DNA from: Ascaris suum
Taxonomy: Eukaryota > Nematoda > Chromadorea > Rhabditida > Ascarididae
Direction: 5' to 3'
Length of the DNA: 64,000 nucleotides
NCBI GenBank assembly: GCA_013433145.1
Contig: CM024187.1
Location: 22,846,826 to 22,910,825 of the forward strand
Under the pieces are notes generated by a model. The model was not told the origin of the DNA. It saw only the letters and a program-made list of their open reading frames with translations, and did not search any database. This document shows, one piece after another, positions 61,303-64,000 of the stretch; the first letter of the stretch is position 1; each line of letters starts with the position of its first letter. The translations under genes were made by a program, and so were the position numbers.

Positions 61303-62956
61303 CAGAATTGCGTTTCGATGAGATTGGGCCATCGTGCAAGGGTTGGCATTTACCCCTTACTCTTGTTCAGAGGACACCTTTTGCGAAACTTTAGGCCTCA
61401 CCTTTCCTTGCGGAAAAATTAAGGAGATAATTACATACAATGGGCATGTGTAGAAACAAACACTTACCAGGATTTGTAAAACGGGCATCCCATTAGCCAG
61501 GTTCTCAATGGCAATCATGAGTACAAAAGCGATCGGTTGTTGATACGAGAAGAAATTCTATTGTGAAAGAATGGCCAAACAATTTTCCGGAAAAAAAAAG
61601 CACAACGAGGTGAGGCGAAAAAGACAATAACTCGATCCCTTAAACCTGAAATTTTGTCACTCTACTTGTGTATTTTGATGGCCACAGAAAATCTCATTTC
61701 GGAAAAACGAAAAGTTCTACCATAATGCTCTTCAACTCATACCACAACTCATGACCGGAATCGACTCGCTCAAAAACTCCTGGACAAAGTTGCTTATGAA
61801 GATCTAAAAACTGTTATAGCACTCAGTATATCATCCAGTTCTTAAACAACAAAAGCGAAAGGGTATATACTACGATCGTATAATGACAGGAAAACTTCTG
61901 AGCGAAATGATGACGTAAATTCGCTCAGAAAAGCAGACATGACTTGCTAGAAAAAGACATAATATTCAAACCTTCATTCTCAAAAATGGTGGGACAGTTG
62001 CAAATGAATAAGGTATATAGATGAATAGAACTTGAAACAGGACAGGAATTTGGTATATGAATAGACGTTGCATTCGTGTGTTGACGCTCCGATACGAAAT
62101 GACTGATCATGACTCACAGCTCGCAGGGGCACCCACTAGCGTAGACAACCGAAACTGTAGAGCGCTGCTAATGATATCAATTGGTCACTTGAGACTGCAC
62201 ACCTATAACACAGAATCGTGGAAAAAACGGTTCAGGGACTGAAAATTTTCTAAGAACACAGCGGAAAGAACATCACTTGGAGCTTTATTTCTTTTATTGT
62301 ATTCGGGCATCATCATTCTTTGCGATATTTTATTGTAATTTCATCCAAAATCAACCTGCATCACTGCTGCTACTTCCGCTTTTCCATTTTGTTAATGTAT
62401 TTTCATCGTTCTGAGGGGATGCAGGATGGAATCTGTGGAAATACCAACCAACTCTTCTTGGAGCATAGCTGCAATTTTCACCCTTAATCTTCCATAATTA
62501 TTTTACTGCATGCTTGTGCGAATTCCCTCTTTCCCGTTCATTTCTCATGTAAGGGTTCCGTTTCCAGCTGTCACTTATTCTAATTATTAAAGGTGAGATG
62601 CAGCCAGCGAAGCGATTATTTTGTTTTATTTTCCTTTTACTTTTGATCCTTTTACTTTTGTTATTTGAATTAGTGAGATCCTTTTACTTTTCGAGCCTTG
62701 TTTTATAAATAGGTTATTTTTGAATTAGTAAGTCAGATATCATAGTTGTTTGTCTTGGAAGTACTGCTTTACTGTAGGTCGTTTTATTTTATGGGAGCAC
62801 GGGTACGTTCATGACGCAACGTATTACTCTTAAGAAACACCGTCGTTTTCCGAGATCGAAACGAAAAAGATGACCACCTCATGCTTTCGTTGAATCACCA
62901 CCGCCACAGTATCACGTGTTTTTTGTTTTGTTTTGTTTTTTTTTTTTCAAATGCAG
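61303..62956 (+). other. Non-Ig intergenic or intron region
   Basis: No Ig motif recognised. Short direct repeats of CCTTTTACTTTT at about 62630-62690. A somewhat less AT-rich stretch at 61440-62250 has no recognised protein. Confidence 0.4.
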
Positions 62957-63174
62957 TGCATAAGGGCTTCAAAAACATATCGTTGCGATATGCGTTTAGC
63001 CACTCAAAAAACTTCAAAAATTTCAGTGACTTATTTAGAAGGCGTTATTCCAGTGATTTCGACTATCTATCTATGTTGGCTCATTCAGTAGATAGACCCA
63101 AATGTGGCCAGTGTTTACCAAAATGTGACGCTAACTATGAGAATGCTGCAAAAGCGCGCCTTAAACACTCCTAA
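62957..63174 (+). CDS. Candidate degenerin/ENaC-like exon (CGQCLPKC)
   Basis: After TTCAAATGCAG a frame of 71 codons reads FRRRYSSDFDYLSMLAHSVD, then RPKCGQCLPKCDANYENAA, to TAA. C-x-x-C-L-P-x-C-x-x-x-Y is a pattern found at the end of the cysteine-rich extracellular domain of DEG/ENaC sodium channels. Alternatives include other cysteine-rich modules. No transmembrane segment follows in the window and the end lacks a donor. It may belong to a neighbouring gene. Confidence 0.35.
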
Positions 63175-63415
63175 CTCGCTGCAGAAATTTTCCCTCCATT
63201 TCGTGTTTCTCCTGGTCTTTGCTTTGTATTTCCTTTTCTGTTTTATTTGTTTCTTTTTGTTTTCCTCCTATTTTCCATCTCTGAATTTCCTATTGCCTCC
63301 CTCTGAGTACTGTTTTTTGCTCCTTTTTTTGCAGCTCACGTATTTTCGCGATTTTCGTTCGTTATCGCTCAATGAGCTACCTTCTTAGTGCTGTCAACTG
63401 AATAATGTGTTTCAG

Positions 63416-63473
63416 GTTGCACGAAAGGTGATCACTTTGTTGAAGATCGCGTGCTGAAACATTCTTTGGGTCA
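63416..63473 (+). CDS. Small exon (CTKGDHFVEDRVLKHSLGQ)
   Basis: Acceptor ATGTGTTTCAG, donor TCA/GTAAGG. 18 complete codons in one open frame with coding-like composition. It may follow 62957-63174 in the same gene. Function unknown. Confidence 0.45.
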
Positions 63474-64000
63474 GTAAGGGGAGCTCTATCGCGAGGGCCG
63501 CTCAATCTTTTTCGCCTAGAAGGCTTTGAGAACGACGCGATCGCTTTGTTTATGATGGATGCAAGTGTGAATGTTTCAAGTGCAAGCGATGCGCAGGTTG
63601 CAGTGCGTTTCCAGTCGTCACGTTTGCTTTATGAAGTTTCATGTATTTACAATTAGGAACTATGCACTTTTTTCATTGCTTTTAAAGTTCCCTTGAATTT
63701 ATGGGTGGGGAATGCGTTGTTTTCTCCCAAAACGCATAAATTCAAACCATAATCGGATAGCCTTTTTCCTCTTTAGGAAAGGGGGAAGGGAAGGGAGTCG
63801 CACAGAGACTGGGGACGAGTGAAAAAAGCATAGCCATGCCGAGAGAGATAAAACACCTGAAGTCGCAGAGAAGAATACGATTTACTCAGTGGAATATGCA
63901 AGCTACCAGGTTTCACTCCTAGTTGTGAATGTGAATCGTGTAGCTGGGGGACTACCCGCCTAAGTGTCACATAAGCAGTCGAATGTGGTTCTGGCTAAGC
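63474..64000 (+). other. Window end, nothing recognised
   Basis: No exon, repeat or RNA gene recognised in the last 0.5 kb. Confidence 0.4.

Overview
This is eukaryotic nuclear DNA, AT-rich, with long introns, nematode-style splice acceptors (TTTCAG/TTTTAG) and no bacterial gene organisation. A parasitic nematode with long introns is the best guess; the species cannot be fixed from the sequence. No rRNA, tRNA or CRISPR was recognised.

The main content is one long gene on the + strand, from about 17.7 kb to 61.2 kb, built of short exons that each encode half or all of an immunoglobulin (Ig) I-set/C2 domain. The recurring motifs are an 'xPPxx' inter-domain linker, V-x-L-x-C for the first cysteine, a tryptophan near GxPxP, and D-x-G-x-Y-x-C-x-A-x-N-x-x-G at the domain end. 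Tandem Ig domains of this style are typical of the extracellular-matrix protein hemicentin (HIM-4 in C. elegans). Several exon pairs join in matching phase. Many other exons carry in-frame stops, one-base frameshifts, lost cysteines or lost splice sites, so the gene is either a decaying copy or badly polished sequence.

Layout: 1-12478 is an inverted copy of 22987-35503. It ends in the middle of an Ig exon at a 10-N scaffold gap (12479-12488) and is most simply an alternative-haplotype contig placed backwards. 12489-13100 holds an unidentified coding-like fragment. 13.12-17.25 kb is a degenerate TTTATA-type low-complexity tract containing a GC-richer 220-bp island. 17.3-23.1 kb holds unique Ig exons and a puzzling exon pair with trypsin-like motifs. 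23.0-35.5 kb is the intact arm, with good Ig exons at its left end and mostly intron-like DNA after 27 kb. 35.5-61.2 kb holds further Ig exons, a second island copy, a duplicated intron-exon block and more TTTATA tracts. 61.23-61.30 kb is a near-perfect hairpin. The last 1.2 kb contains exon candidates of a different kind, one with a degenerin/ENaC-like cysteine pattern.

All functional calls rest on motif recognition by eye. Exon edges follow GT/AG sites and reading frame, not transcript evidence.
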